Numbered from the stretch's first letter, positions 9,790 through 19,198 are shown. The stretch is DNA of 46,034 nucleotides from a bacterium (GCA_030426085.1 JAUHYW010000079.1:1-46034); one strand, 5' to 3'. Numbers and translations: made by a program. The notes: generated by a model not told the origin, from the letters alone.

Positions 9790-11091
9790 ATGAGCCGGCC
9801 CGACCGCCGAGACGTGCTCACCCGCCTCGCCCTCGCCGGCGGCGCGCTCATCATGCCCGGGCTGGCCTGCATCCCCGACGAGCCGGCCATCGAGCGCCCC
9901 CGCACGAGCCGGTGGTTCGTCTTCTACTACCTGATGGGCGGCTGGGATCTCAGCCTGCTCACCGAGCCGGCGGTGAAGACCCCCGACTACGACGTGCAGT
10001 ACGACCCCGACGACATCTTCGAGGTCGGCGGCCACCGCTTCGGCCCGGCGATGCGCCCGCTCGAGCCCTATATGGATCGCATGGGCATCGTGCGCGGCAT
10101 CAAGTGCGAAGCGCTCAACCACCCCCAGGCCCGGTTCCAGATGGTCTCGGGGCACTTCCGCAAGCCGTTCACCCCGGTCACCACCAGCGTGCAGTCGCAC
10201 ATCGCCCTGGCCTACGGGCAGGGCTATCCCCTGCCCAACCTGTCGACCAACATCATGCGCCCGGCGGTGTTCCTCGGCGACCTCGAGCACCAGTACGCGC
10301 CGCTGCGGGTGGCCTCGGTGGACGATCTGCGGCGGCTGACCTCGGTCCGGGGCAAGCCGGCGGCCTACGCCCGGCGCATCCAGCAGACCATCGCCGAGCG
10401 GGACGCCGCCTTCGCGAAGACGCACGGCGCGCCGCTCGCCCGGGAGTTCGCCACCTACGCCGATCTGGCCCGCACCATCGCCCGCAGCGACTTCGCCCGC
10501 CGCATCGGCGAGCCCCAGCCGCCGCGCTTCGATCAGACCCGCCGGGTGCGCCACGACAACCGCTACGGGCGCATGGCCCACCTCGCCGTCGAGGTCGTGC
10601 GCCGCGATCTGGCGCCGGTGATCACGGTGGGCAGCGGGGAGTTCGACTCGCACAACAAGCACAGCTACGCCACCCATCGCATGCGGGTCGAGCGGGGCAT
10701 GGAGACCATCGCCGCCATCTGCGAGGGGCTGGCCGACAGCCCGGCCCCCGACGGCGGCACGCTGCTCGACCACACCACCATCGTGGTCACCAGCGAGTTC
10801 AGCCGCGAGCCGTGGATCAACGAGCTGGGCGGCAAGCACCACTGGGCGGCCAACTCGATGCTGCTCATCGGCAACGGCGTCAACCACGGCGGCGACGGCC
10901 CCCGGGTGTTCGGGGAGTGCGACGACCGGCAGTTCCCCCAGCCCATCGACCCCGCGACCGGCCGCAAGGACGGCCGGGGCGCCGACGAGCTGCTGGTGCC
11001 CCACGCCCTGGCGACGGTGCTGGCGATCGCCGGCCTCGACCCCCGAAAGCACCTCGACGTCGACCCGATCGCCGAGCTGATCGCCGGCTGA
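9790..11091 (+). CDS. Tat-exported DUF1501 family protein
   Basis: The 433-residue protein has a twin-arginine N-terminus (DRRDVLTRLALAGGALIMPG), indicating folded export by Tat. The body has the DUF1501 alkaline-phosphatase/sulfatase-like fold signatures: YLMGGWDLSLL near the start, the block GEFDSHNKHSYATHRMRVER, then TTIVVTSEFSREPWINELGGKHHW, which supplies metal-ligand-like Glu, His and His residues. The family is named by domain only; its substrate is unknown, although the fold suggests phosphate or sulfate ester chemistry. It lies 58 bases after the DUF1549-like cytochrome and 39 bases before the DUF2231 cytochrome, forming the expected trio. Confidence 0.87.
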   Translation: MSRPDRRDVLTRLALAGGALIMPGLACIPDEPAIERPRTSRWFVFYYLMGGWDLSLLTEPAVKTPDYDVQYDPDDIFEVGGHRFGPAMRPLEPYMDRMGIVRGIKCEALNHPQARFQMVSGHFRKPFTPVTTSVQSHIALAYGQGYPLPNLSTNIMRPAVFLGDLEHQYAPLRVASVDDLRRLTSVRGKPAAYARRIQQTIAERDAAFAKTHGAPLAREFATYADLARTIARSDFARRIGEPQPPRFDQTRRVRHDNRYGRMAHLAVEVVRRDLAPVITVGSGEFDSHNKHSYATHRMRVERGMETIAAICEGLADSPAPDGGTLLDHTTIVVTSEFSREPWINELGGKHHWAANSMLLIGNGVNHGGDGPRVFGECDDRQFPQPIDPATGRKDGRGADELLVPHALATVLAIAGLDPRKHLDVDPIAELIAG

Positions 11092-11130
11092 CCCCCCGAA
11101 TCGACCCCCGAGCGAGCCCCCGGAGCATCG

Positions 11131-11943
11131 ATGGAGACCCTCTGGATTCTGATCGGCCGGTTCCACCCGGTGCTGGTGCACTTCCCCATCGCGCTGCTGA
11201 CCGTCGGCGCCGGCCTGCGGGCGTGGAGCGCGCTGCGGCCGGGTGAGGCCGCCGAGGGGCACGCCCGCGCCGGCTCGACGCTGATGGTCCTCGGCGTGCT
11301 CGGCGGCGTGATCGCCTGCGTCGCCGGGTTCGCCTACGCCGCCGACGGGCAGTTCAGGGGCGACGCGCTCGCCGCGGTCGAGCAGCACCGCAACGCGGCC
11401 ATCATCGCCACCGCCCTGGGGCTCGTCGCGGTGATCGTCGACCGCGTGAAGGCCGGCCCGGCCCCGACCGCGACCGTCATCGCCCTCGTCGCGGCCGCCG
11501 CGGTGGGCTACGCCGGGCACCTGGGCGGGGTGAGCGTCTACGGCGCCGATCACTACACCGTCGCCCCCCGGGATCACGCGCCGGCCGCGGGTGAGGGCCC
11601 CGCCGAGCCGAAGCCGGTCGCGACCGTGGCCCCCGGCGAGGCGGTCGACTTCCTGCGCGACGTGCAGCCGATCTTCGATACCCGCTGCTACCGGTGCCAC
11701 GACGGCCGCAAGCGCAAAGGCGGGCTGCGGCTCGACCGCAAGAAGTACTTCCTCGAGGGCGGCGACGGCGGCCCGTCGGTGATCGCCGGCAAGCCGATGG
11801 CCAGCAAGCTCTTCCAGATGATCAATCTGCCCATCGATCACGAGGACTACATGCCGGCCAAGGGCGACCCCATCCCCCAGGCCGAGGTCGACGTGATCGG
11901 CCGGTGGATCGAGCAGGGCGCCCCCTGGCCCGACGACGCGTGA
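11131..11943 (+). CDS. DUF2231 membrane protein fused to a PSCyt1-type cytochrome c domain
   Basis: The 270-residue protein has an N-terminal membrane domain (about residues 1-140, four hydrophobic segments) opening with LIGRFHPVLVHFPIALLTVG, a DUF2231 hallmark with conserved His residues that may bind haem or metal. A linker leads to a cytochrome domain with VDFLRDVQPIFDTRCYRCHD, in which CYRCH (about 186-190) is the haem site. It continues as GLRLDRKKYFLEGG, and ends with MPAKGDPIPQAEVDVIGRWI, the standard PSCyt1 finish. It probably passes electrons between the quinone pool or the outer face of the membrane and the preceding DUF1549-like cytochrome. The arrangement of the three genes supports one unit. 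Confidence 0.87.
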   Translation: METLWILIGRFHPVLVHFPIALLTVGAGLRAWSALRPGEAAEGHARAGSTLMVLGVLGGVIACVAGFAYAADGQFRGDALAAVEQHRNAAIIATALGLVAVIVDRVKAGPAPTATVIALVAAAAVGYAGHLGGVSVYGADHYTVAPRDHAPAAGEGPAEPKPVATVAPGEAVDFLRDVQPIFDTRCYRCHDGRKRKGGLRLDRKKYFLEGGDGGPSVIAGKPMASKLFQMINLPIDHEDYMPAKGDPIPQAEVDVIGRWIEQGAPWPDDA

Positions 11944-12016
11944 CCCTCATCGGCTGCGGAGATGGGTTGGCCCCTGCGCCATGCAGGGTGCACCATCGTC
12001 GTACAGGGGGTTCGCC

Positions 12017-15000
12017 ATGCTACGCCATCCCAGCCTGATCATCGGGTTCGCCGCGCTCGTCTGCCTCACGGCGTCCGTCGCCGCCGCCGATCCCGCGCCG
12101 CCCGATCCGACCCCGCCCGATCCCCCGCCCGACGGCGCCCCCATCGGCCCCGAGATCGTGCCCCGGCCCATCGCGCTCTCCATCTCGGGCGGCGTCTCCC
12201 TGGGGGCCTACGAGGCCGGCGCCACCTGGGGGCTGGTGCGCTACCTGCGGGCGGTGGGCGACGACCGCACGCTGCGGCCCGATCCGAACGACGGCCGGGC
12301 CGATCTGGTGGGCATCACCGGGGCCTCGGCGGGCGCCATCAACACCTTCGTCTCGGCCCTGATGTGGTGCCGATCCGCCGAGAGCGCCGGCGCCATCGAC
12401 GACAACCTGCTGCGCACGACGTGGCTGCCGGTGGGCTTCGACGGCTTCCTGCCCCCCGACACCGGCACCTGGCGCGACCGCTTCCTGCCGCTGGACGGGC
12501 TGCTGACCCGCACCGCCTCGGCCGAGGGGCTGCGGGCGCTGCAAGCGGCGGTCGGCGGCGGCGGATTCCGGCCCCACTGCCGGGTCCCGCTGGCGTTCTC
12601 GGTGACCCGGGGCACGCCGTGGCAGACGGACGTCGACGGGCTGACCGTGCCCAACCAGCGCTTCGCGGTGCCGCTCGAGCTGGTCGTCGACGCCGCGGGC
12701 TACCCGTGGTTCGTCAACCACCGGGCGGTCGTGCGCAACGCCTCGCAGCTCGGGCAGTACCTCTTCCTCGCCGAGCGCCCCGGCGAAGAGGAGCGCGCCC
12801 GCCGGGGCTACGCCGACGGCCAGCCGCCGCCGTACGTCGTGCCCGCCGATCTGGTGATGCAGGCCGCGCTGGCGTCGAGCGCGTTCCCCCTGGCGTTCTC
12901 CCCGGTGTCGCTGGTCACCTGCCCGCCCCGCGACCAGTGCCCCGCCGAGCAGCCCCCGGCCCCGCTGAAGGGATCGGGCTGGCTCGAATGCGGCGAGCGG
13001 CCGGGCTGCGACGACTTCTCCGACCTGACCTGCGCCGGCCTCGTCGACCCCGGCCAGACCCGGGCCCCGTGCGCCTCACGCTTCGTCGACGGCGGCTTCT
13101 TCGACAACGTGCCCCTCGGCATGGCGATGGCCCAGACCGAGCTGTCGACGCCCGACATCCCCCTGCGCCGGCCGGTGGACTACCTCTACTTCAGCCCCGG
13201 GATCCGGCGCCACGCGCAGGCCGCCGAGCAGTCCGACGACCTCGGCGACCGGGGGCTGGCCCGGGTGCTCGACATCTTCGGCCACGCGACCGCCACCGCG
13301 GTGTCGTACGAGCTGTTCACCGTGCTGCGCTTCAACCACTTCAACCGCCCGGTGGGGTGGTACGCCGGGCGCATCGGCGAGTTGATCGAGCGCATGGCGG
13401 CGAGCGGCACCCCGACCGGCGACCCGGCCGCGCTGCTCGGCCCCGCGCTCGACGCCTGCCTCGCCGCCCTCCCGCCGGCCGACTCCGGCTGCAGCGAGCT
13501 GCCCCCGAGCTGCCTGGCGCTGACCCGGAGCCCGCCGCCCCTCGACCTGCTGCCCCCCACGGCCCGCCCGGCGCACGCCGCCTGCCTGCCCGCCGATCCG
13601 GCCGCGGTGGGCGCCGCCCTCACCCGCCTCGGCCGGCGCCTCAACTGCCGGGCCCAGGCCGCGGTGTACCACCGCTCGGTCGTCGACCAGCACCCGCCGA
13701 TCATGGATCACGTCGTCGCCTTCGCCGCCCGCAGCGAGGCGTGCCTCGTGCGGGCCGACGGCGGGGCCGAGTCGCTGCTGACCGCCGCGCTCGCCCGCGA
13801 CACCGCGCTCGCCCGGGAGGCCGTCGACGCCCTGCGCCGCTCGGCCGCGCCCGACCGTACGCTGCTGCTGCCCAGCCGCTTCGCCGAGGTCGCCGCCGGC
13901 CAGCTCCAGAACTTCGGCGGCTTCTTCGACCGGCCCATGCGGCGCCACGACTACGCGGTGGGCATCTACGAGAGCATGGTCAACATCGCCACCTGGCAGT
14001 GCCGAAACCGGTCGGTCTTCACCCCCGAGCCGCTCGACGAGGCCGCCCTCGGCGCGTGCGTCGCCGAGCACCTCCCGCCCATCCGGGGCGTGCTCGGCGT
14101 CGACCGGGCCCCGACCATCGCCGCCATCGTCGACGCGCTGACCGCGCTCGAGGCCGGGGTGCGGGCGCAGGCGCTGGGGCAGCCGACGCCGACGGGCGAC
14201 CCCCGGGCCACCTGCCCCGCCGACGACCCCAGCCCGTGCGCGGTGCAGCGGGCGCTGCTCGCCTGCGCCCCGGGCGACGGCCGCCGGCGGGTCGAGTTCC
14301 CGACGGGCACCGTCTGCCTCGGGCCGAGCGGGATCGAGCCGTTCGTCGAGGCGCTGCGGGCCGAAGGCTACCGGCCCGAGTCGACGTACATGACCCGGCT
14401 CTTCGACGATCGGCAGTGGGCGGCGGCGCTGCTCGAGCGGCTGACCCGGCGCCTCGCCGCCATCGAGAAGAGCGAGAGCAGCCGCGCCCGGCGGCGGGCG
14501 ACCTTCGACCCCGGATCCGCCGCCGAGCACCGGGCGGCCTCGGCGTTCTCCGACACCGCCCGGCTCACCTTCAGCGCCGCCGGCAGCGCCTTGCGGGCCA
14601 TCGCCCCCGGCGACCCGGGGGTCGACCTCGACCCGTCCACCATCCCCGACGACGTCGGCTTCACCGGCGCCCGGCTGCTGCCCTACCGGGTCGGCGTCGA
14701 GGTCCTGCAAGGCGGCGTGGGCCTCGGCTGGGAGCCCCGCTTCGGCCTGCGCGAAGCGCACGCCCGGCTGGCCCTCGATCCGGTCGTCTGGCAGGGCCGG
14801 GGGCGGGGCGGCGCCAGCCGGGCCGGGCTGCTGCTCGGCCTGCGCCCGTGGGACTCCGTCGTCTTCGGCGCGCTCTCGCTCGGCGGCCGGCTCGACCGCC
14901 CGTGGGACGGCGACGCCGCCTGGACCCTGAGCGCCGTCGCCGGCCTCGACCTGATCGCCGACCGCCTTCGGGTCGAGGTGGGCTACCCCGCGCTCGACTT

Positions 15001-15094
15001 CGGCGGCGCAGCGCCCGACCGGGCCGACATCCCGCTCTCGGCGTCGCTGTGGCTGCTCGATCTGCCGGGCCTCGCGTGGCTCCTGACCTTGTGA
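12017..15094 (+). CDS. exported patatin-like phospholipase with long C-terminal extension
   Basis: The 1025-residue protein starts at ATG 12017 after an ACAGGGGG ribosome-binding sequence and has a signal peptide ending near SVAAADP, then a Pro/Asp-rich linker. The patatin domain (about 55-420) shows the oxyanion loop SISGGVSLGAYEAG, the nucleophile elbow GITGASAGAIN (GxSxG) and the catalytic Asp in VDGGFFDNVPLGMA. This Ser-Asp dyad hydrolyses acyl esters of phospholipids. Residues 420-820 are helical and Cys-containing. The last about 200 residues alternate strands such as AGLLLGLRPWDSVVFGALSL and end in a hydrophobic strand, which could be a membrane barrel; this is only suggestive. It could be a secreted or surface-exposed lipase, of the broad PlpD/lipase type. 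Confidence 0.85.
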   Translation: MLRHPSLIIGFAALVCLTASVAAADPAPPDPTPPDPPPDGAPIGPEIVPRPIALSISGGVSLGAYEAGATWGLVRYLRAVGDDRTLRPDPNDGRADLVGITGASAGAINTFVSALMWCRSAESAGAIDDNLLRTTWLPVGFDGFLPPDTGTWRDRFLPLDGLLTRTASAEGLRALQAAVGGGGFRPHCRVPLAFSVTRGTPWQTDVDGLTVPNQRFAVPLELVVDAAGYPWFVNHRAVVRNASQLGQYLFLAERPGEEERARRGYADGQPPPYVVPADLVMQAALASSAFPLAFSPVSLVTCPPRDQCPAEQPPAPLKGSGWLECGERPGCDDFSDLTCAGLVDPGQTRAPCASRFVDGGFFDNVPLGMAMAQTELSTPDIPLRRPVDYLYFSPGIRRHAQAAEQSDDLGDRGLARVLDIFGHATATAVSYELFTVLRFNHFNRPVGWYAGRIGELIERMAASGTPTGDPAALLGPALDACLAALPPADSGCSELPPSCLALTRSPPPLDLLPPTARPAHAACLPADPAAVGAALTRLGRRLNCRAQAAVYHRSVVDQHPPIMDHVVAFAARSEACLVRADGGAESLLTAALARDTALAREAVDALRRSAAPDRTLLLPSRFAEVAAGQLQNFGGFFDRPMRRHDYAVGIYESMVNIATWQCRNRSVFTPEPLDEAALGACVAEHLPPIRGVLGVDRAPTIAAIVDALTALEAGVRAQALGQPTPTGDPRATCPADDPSPCAVQRALLACAPGDGRRRVEFPTGTVCLGPSGIEPFVEALRAEGYRPESTYMTRLFDDRQWAAALLERLTRRLAAIEKSESSRARRRATFDPGSAAEHRAASAFSDTARLTFSAAGSALRAIAPGDPGVDLDPSTIPDDVGFTGARLLPYRVGVEVLQGGVGLGWEPRFGLREAHARLALDPVVWQGRGRGGASRAGLLLGLRPWDSVVFGALSLGGRLDRPWDGDAAWTLSAVAGLDLIADRLRVEVGYPALDFGGAAPDRADIPLSASLWLLDLPGLAWLLTL

Positions 15095-15097
15095 GCC

Positions 15098-15135
15098 GTG
15101 ACCCGGAGAGGCACGGCCGTGACTCGACGGGTCAC
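15098..15135. promoter_or_regulatory. 38-bp imperfect palindrome upstream of the copper operon
   Basis: The outer arms GTGACCCG (15098-15105) and CGGGTCAC (15128-15135) are perfect inverted repeats, and CACGGCCGTG (15112-15121) is a palindrome with the same centre. By hand, 16 of 19 half-site positions match. It starts 3 bases after the phospholipase stop and ends 90 bases before the DUF3347 start. It may be an operator, or an RNA hairpin that ends the upstream transcript; no T-run follows. Confidence 0.4.
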
Positions 15136-15225
15136 ACCCCCTGGGCCCCGCCCCCTGCCCCCACGGCCCGCGCCGCTGGTCCGATTCGTGCGTACGCCCC
15201 GGGCGACACCGCCCGGAGGAGCCCC

Positions 15226-15747
15226 GTGAACCCGCACTGCCTGCTCGCCGCCTTCGCCCTCTTCATCCTCGCCCCGCTGCACGCGCTCGGCCAGTCGACC
15301 CCGGCCGCCGAGGGCGAGCCCGCCGCCACCTTCGACCAGCGCATGCAGGCCGTGGTGGACCCCTACCTCGCCATCCAGGACGCCCTCGCCCGCGACTCCA
15401 CCGAGGGCGTCGCCGAGGCCACCCGGCGCCTGCTCGCCGCCACCGCCGCTCTCGGCCCGGCCACCGACCCCGCCCTCGCCGACGTGCAGCCCAAGCTCGC
15501 CGCCGCCGCGGTGTCCGTGCGCGACGCGGCCGACCTGAAAGCCGCCCGGGCCGCGTTCAAGGCGCTGTCGAAGCCCATGGGCCTGTGGGCCAGCGTCACC
15601 CGGCCGGCGGGCCTCGACGTGGTCTACTGCTCGATGGCGCAGGGCGGCTGGCTGCAGAAGACCGGCCCCATTCGCAATCCGTACCACGGCAGCGAGATGC
15701 TGGCCTGCGGCGAGGTGGTCAGCGGGCCCGGCCAGAAGGCCAAGTGA
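15226..15747 (+). CDS. exported DUF3347 protein
   Basis: The 173-residue protein starts at GTG 15226, with CGGAGGA ending five bases upstream. The signal peptide ends at HALGQST. The mature part has VDPYLAIQDALARDS near the start, and a C-terminal YCSMAQGGWLQ followed by NPYHGSEMLACGEV, both typical of the DUF3347 domain that also occurs at the C-terminus of CusB-like adaptors. The conserved Cys and Met residues suggest copper binding in the periplasm, probably as a chaperone for the efflux complex encoded downstream. It is the first gene of a six-gene run; its last codons overlap the next gene start (GTGA). Confidence 0.85.
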   Translation: MNPHCLLAAFALFILAPLHALGQSTPAAEGEPAATFDQRMQAVVDPYLAIQDALARDSTEGVAEATRRLLAATAALGPATDPALADVQPKLAAAAVSVRDAADLKAARAAFKALSKPMGLWASVTRPAGLDVVYCSMAQGGWLQKTGPIRNPYHGSEMLACGEVVSGPGQKAK

Positions 15748-17897
15748 TCCCGAAGCGACCGCCCCTCGCGCTGCTGGCCCTGGCCCTGCTCGCTTGTGAC
15801 GGCCCGGCGGCCGATCCCATGGGCGGTGCCCCACCGGATGCCATGGCCGACGCCGCGCCCGACCTGCCCGACATGCGTCGCGTCGACATGGAGCCCGACG
15901 CCGCCCCCGACATGACAGCCGACGTCGACATGACAGCCGACGCCGACCTCATCCCGGTGCCCGGCGCGGTCCGGGTCCGGGTCACCCTCGACGGCGCGCC
16001 GGCCGCGGGGGTGATGGTGGTCCAGGGCGGCGCCCCGATCGACCCCGAGACCGCCCTGCGCACCGACGCCGCCGGGCTGGCCCTCGTGCCGCTCGACACC
16101 GCGATCCCCGGCGACCTCTACGTCATCGCCAGCCACCCCCGGGCCCGCCAGCGGGGCGAGTGGATCATCGATGGCATCGACGAGCCGGTGCACCTGCCCC
16201 TGACCACCTTCGGCCCCGACAACCCCGACTATCGCTTCCAGGACCCCGGCGAACCCCGCCGGCGCAACACCACCGCCCAATGCGGCCACTGCCACCTGAC
16301 CATCAACGACGCGTGGTTCGGCTCGGCCCACCAGCGTGCGGCCCGCAACCCGGTGGTGCACGACCTCTACGCCGGCACCGCCGCCGCCTTCGACGACCCC
16401 GAGACCTGCGCGGCCAACGGCGGGACGTGGCGGGTGGGGCGCATCCCCGGGCAGGACGAGCCCGGCGGGCGGTGCCACCTGGGCGACGGCCTGCTGCCCG
16501 CCCGCAACCCGGGCTGCGCCGACGGCCCGTGCGACGCCCCCGAAGACACCGGCGGCTGCGCCGACTGCCACGCCCCGGCGATGAACGGCGCGCTCGGCGG
16601 CCGGGACCTGCTCGACGCCCGGGCCATCGCATATGACTATGGCATCTCGTGCGATGTGTGCCACCGGGTGGAGTCGGTGCTCGACGCGGGCCCGCCGGGC
16701 ATCGCCGGCCGGCTGAAGCTGCACCGCCCGAGCGACCCCGGCCCGATCACCCTCGGCGCCGGCGGCGTGCTGCCGCTGACCTTCGGCCCGAGCCACGACT
16801 CCCCCAACCCCCGGATGGGCAGCGTGCAGCGGGATCACTACCGCGACGGCCGCATCTGCTCGGGCTGCCATCAGCACGACATCGCCCCCGATGGCATCGA
16901 CCGCGCCCGCTGGCCCGGCGGCCGCCTGCCGGCCCAGAGCACCTGGGCCGAGTGGCGCGACGGGCCGCTGGCCGACGCCCCGTGCCAGAGCTGCCACATG
17001 CCGCCCGAGCCGGGGGCCGCCAACAGCGCCGACCTGCAAGCCTTCCTGCCGGCGGCCCTCATCGGCATCCAGGCCGGCTGGTTCCGCCCGCCGGGCTCGG
17101 TCCGCCGCCACCGTTGGCTCGGCCCCCGGGTCGAGGACGGCATGGCCGAGCGGGCGGCGGCGGTCTTCGTGCGCCCCACCCGGGACGGCGATCGGATCGA
17201 GGCCCGGGTCGAGGTGCGCAACGTCGGCGCGGGCCACGCGCTGCCCACCGGCGAGGCGCTGCGCGAGGTGGTGCTGCGGGTCGAGGCGCTGTGTGACGGC
17301 GCGCCGCTCGACGCCATCGACGGCGACGCGGTGCCCGCGTGGGGCGGCGCGGTGGACACCCGGCTCGCAGACGAAGACTGGCGCCGCTGGCCCGACGCCC
17401 GGCCGGGGGATGTCATCCGGGTCGTCGACGTCACCGACGGCTGGCACGACTACGAGGGCTTCGGCCCGTTCGGCGACGGCAGCTTCACCCCCGAAGGCAA
17501 AGGCATGCCGATCGAGCGCGTCGTGGGATCGGCCACCGTCACCGCGGTCGCCGACGGCCGGGTCGAGACCGACCGCCCCCTGCCCGACGGCGACCGGGCC
17601 CACCTCACCCGCGGCGGCGCGCTCGCCGGGGCCCCGGGCTTCGGCTTCGCCCGGATCATGACCGCCCCCGACGGCCGCCGGGTGCCGCACTTCCTGGCCA
17701 CCGACGTGCGCAGCGACAACCGGCTGCTGCCCGGCGCCCGCTGGACCTCGCGGCACGCCTTCGACGGCGTCGGCTGCCCCGCCCCGATCGTCCGGGCCCG
17801 CCTGATCTATCGGGCGTGGCCCTGGGCCCTCGGCCGCGAGCGGGGCTGGACCCCGCGCACCATCGAGATGGCCCGGGTCGAGCGGGCGGCGCCATGA
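15744..17897 (+). CDS. five-haem cytochrome c lipoprotein
   Basis: The 717-residue protein starts at GTG 15744, overlapping the previous stop as GTGA. It has a lipoprotein signal (LALLALALLAC), then an Asp/Met-rich linker containing repeated DMTAD motifs. A carboxypeptidase-regulatory-like beta domain (about 75-165) follows. The central part carries five CxxCH haem motifs: CGHCH, CADCH, CDVCH, CSGCH and CQSCH, in an arrangement like cytochrome c554/c552 families. The last third is beta-rich with no haem motif. The protein should be lipid-anchored on the periplasmic side or the cell surface. Its place between DUF3347 and multicopper oxidase genes suggests that it gives electrons to, or accepts them from, the oxidase or copper ions; that is an inference. 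Multihaem cytochromes are not usual Cus partners. Confidence 0.88.
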   Translation: MIPKRPPLALLALALLACDGPAADPMGGAPPDAMADAAPDLPDMRRVDMEPDAAPDMTADVDMTADADLIPVPGAVRVRVTLDGAPAAGVMVVQGGAPIDPETALRTDAAGLALVPLDTAIPGDLYVIASHPRARQRGEWIIDGIDEPVHLPLTTFGPDNPDYRFQDPGEPRRRNTTAQCGHCHLTINDAWFGSAHQRAARNPVVHDLYAGTAAAFDDPETCAANGGTWRVGRIPGQDEPGGRCHLGDGLLPARNPGCADGPCDAPEDTGGCADCHAPAMNGALGGRDLLDARAIAYDYGISCDVCHRVESVLDAGPPGIAGRLKLHRPSDPGPITLGAGGVLPLTFGPSHDSPNPRMGSVQRDHYRDGRICSGCHQHDIAPDGIDRARWPGGRLPAQSTWAEWRDGPLADAPCQSCHMPPEPGAANSADLQAFLPAALIGIQAGWFRPPGSVRRHRWLGPRVEDGMAERAAAVFVRPTRDGDRIEARVEVRNVGAGHALPTGEALREVVLRVEALCDGAPLDAIDGDAVPAWGGAVDTRLADEDWRRWPDARPGDVIRVVDVTDGWHDYEGFGPFGDGSFTPEGKGMPIERVVGSATVTAVADGRVETDRPLPDGDRAHLTRGGALAGAPGFGFARIMTAPDGRRVPHFLATDVRSDNRLLPGARWTSRHAFDGVGCPAPIVRARLIYRAWPWALGRERGWTPRTIEMARVERAAP

Positions 17898-19198
17898 GGC
17901 TCATCGCGCTCGCCATCCTCTGCGCCCCCACCGTGGCCCCGGCCCAGGCCCTGCCCCGGCTGCCCGAAGCCATCGACCTCGAGCCGGCCGATGGCACGGT
18001 GCACGTCGAGCTGACCGCCGCCGAGACTGGCGACCCCGTCTTCCCCTATACCTACGGCGATGGCATCGGCCCGCTGATCCGGCTGCGGCGGGGCGACACG
18101 CTGGCGGTCGATCTGACCAACGCCCTGCCCGATCCCACCACCATCCACTGGCACGGCGTCGCGGTGCCCGAAGCCATGGACGGCACGACCTGGCGCTTCG
18201 ACCCGGTGCAGCCCGGCGAGACCTTCCGCTACACCTTCGCCGTCGAGCAGCCGGGCACCTTCTGGTACCACCCGCACTTCGACACCGCCCGGCAGGTCGA
18301 CGGCGGCCTCTTCGGCGCCCTGATCGTCGACGACCCCGACGCCCCCACCCCCGATGACGCGCTGACCCTGATCTTCGACCGGGCGATGGAGGGCCACGAC
18401 AGCCCCGGCGGTCCGGCGGGCCACGGCGCCCTGATGGCCGGCTGGCGCATCAACGGGGCCCACACGCCGCTGACCCACACCGCCCGGGGCGGCACCGTCG
18501 TCCGGGTGCGCCTGATCAACGTCAGCAGCGTCGGCTACCTCGACCTGCGCTGGCCCGGGATCCGCCTCATCGCCGGCGATCAGGGCTTCTTGCCCGCGCT
18601 CGCCACCCCCGAGCGGATCGTGCTCGGGCCGGGCGACCGGGCCGAGGTCGAGTGGCTGGTCGGCGACGAGGGCTTCACGATCAGCGACCACCCCTACTCG
18701 CTCAACGGCGGCGCGACGTGGCAGGACCCGGTCGAGCTGCTGCGGGTCGAGGTCGAAGACCCGGCCCCGGCGCCGGCCGGCCTCGACTGGCCGTTCACCG
18801 GCGCCGCGCCGACCCCCGACCCGCCCTACAGCGACATCGTCTACGTCTTCGCCGGCAGCGATCGCACCGGGCGGTGGTTCATCAACGGCGAGCAGTTCCC
18901 CGACGTGACCGTCGAGGCGGTCGCCGAAGGCAGCCGACCCGTCATCGAGGTCCGCAACCAGTCGCCGACCGAGCACCCGTTCCACATCCACGGCAACCAC
19001 TTCGAGGTGCTGTCCCTCGACGGCGAGCCGCCGCCGCATGCCATGTTCGAAGACACCCTGAACATCCCGGTGCATGGCCGGGCGCGCCTGCGGCTGCTGG
19101 CCGACAACCCCGGCGACTGGATGACCCACTGTCACATCCTGCCTCACGCCGAGGATGGCATGATGACGGTCCTCCGGGTGGGAGAGCCAACGCCATGA
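17894..19198 (+). CDS. periplasmic multicopper oxidase
   Basis: The 434-residue protein starts at ATG 17894, overlapping the previous stop as ATGA. The signal peptide ends at APAQALP. The four copper-ligand blocks are present: IHWHG near residue 85, FWYHPHF near 126, HPFHIHGNHF near 361, and MTHCHILPHAEDGMM near 410, which supplies the HCH linker and the type-1 His and Met. These place the trinuclear and type-1 copper sites. The length is shorter than CueO (about 516), and no Met-rich insert is visible. It probably oxidises Cu(I) to less toxic Cu(II) in the periplasm. The gene is coupled to the cytochrome gene upstream and the channel gene downstream. Confidence 0.92.
   Translation: MRLIALAILCAPTVAPAQALPRLPEAIDLEPADGTVHVELTAAETGDPVFPYTYGDGIGPLIRLRRGDTLAVDLTNALPDPTTIHWHGVAVPEAMDGTTWRFDPVQPGETFRYTFAVEQPGTFWYHPHFDTARQVDGGLFGALIVDDPDAPTPDDALTLIFDRAMEGHDSPGGPAGHGALMAGWRINGAHTPLTHTARGGTVVRVRLINVSSVGYLDLRWPGIRLIAGDQGFLPALATPERIVLGPGDRAEVEWLVGDEGFTISDHPYSLNGGATWQDPVELLRVEVEDPAPAPAGLDWPFTGAAPTPDPPYSDIVYVFAGSDRTGRWFINGEQFPDVTVEAVAEGSRPVIEVRNQSPTEHPFHIHGNHFEVLSLDGEPPPHAMFEDTLNIPVHGRARLRLLADNPGDWMTHCHILPHAEDGMMTVLRVGEPTP

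Noticed and set aside
11962-15747. A continuous plus-strand frame spanning the phospholipase gene and the DUF3347 gene
   Set aside because: The first 3.2 kb is an Arg/Pro/Ala-rich shadow of the phospholipase gene. Only the end, from GTG 15226 with its own ribosome-binding sequence and signal peptide, is protein-like.
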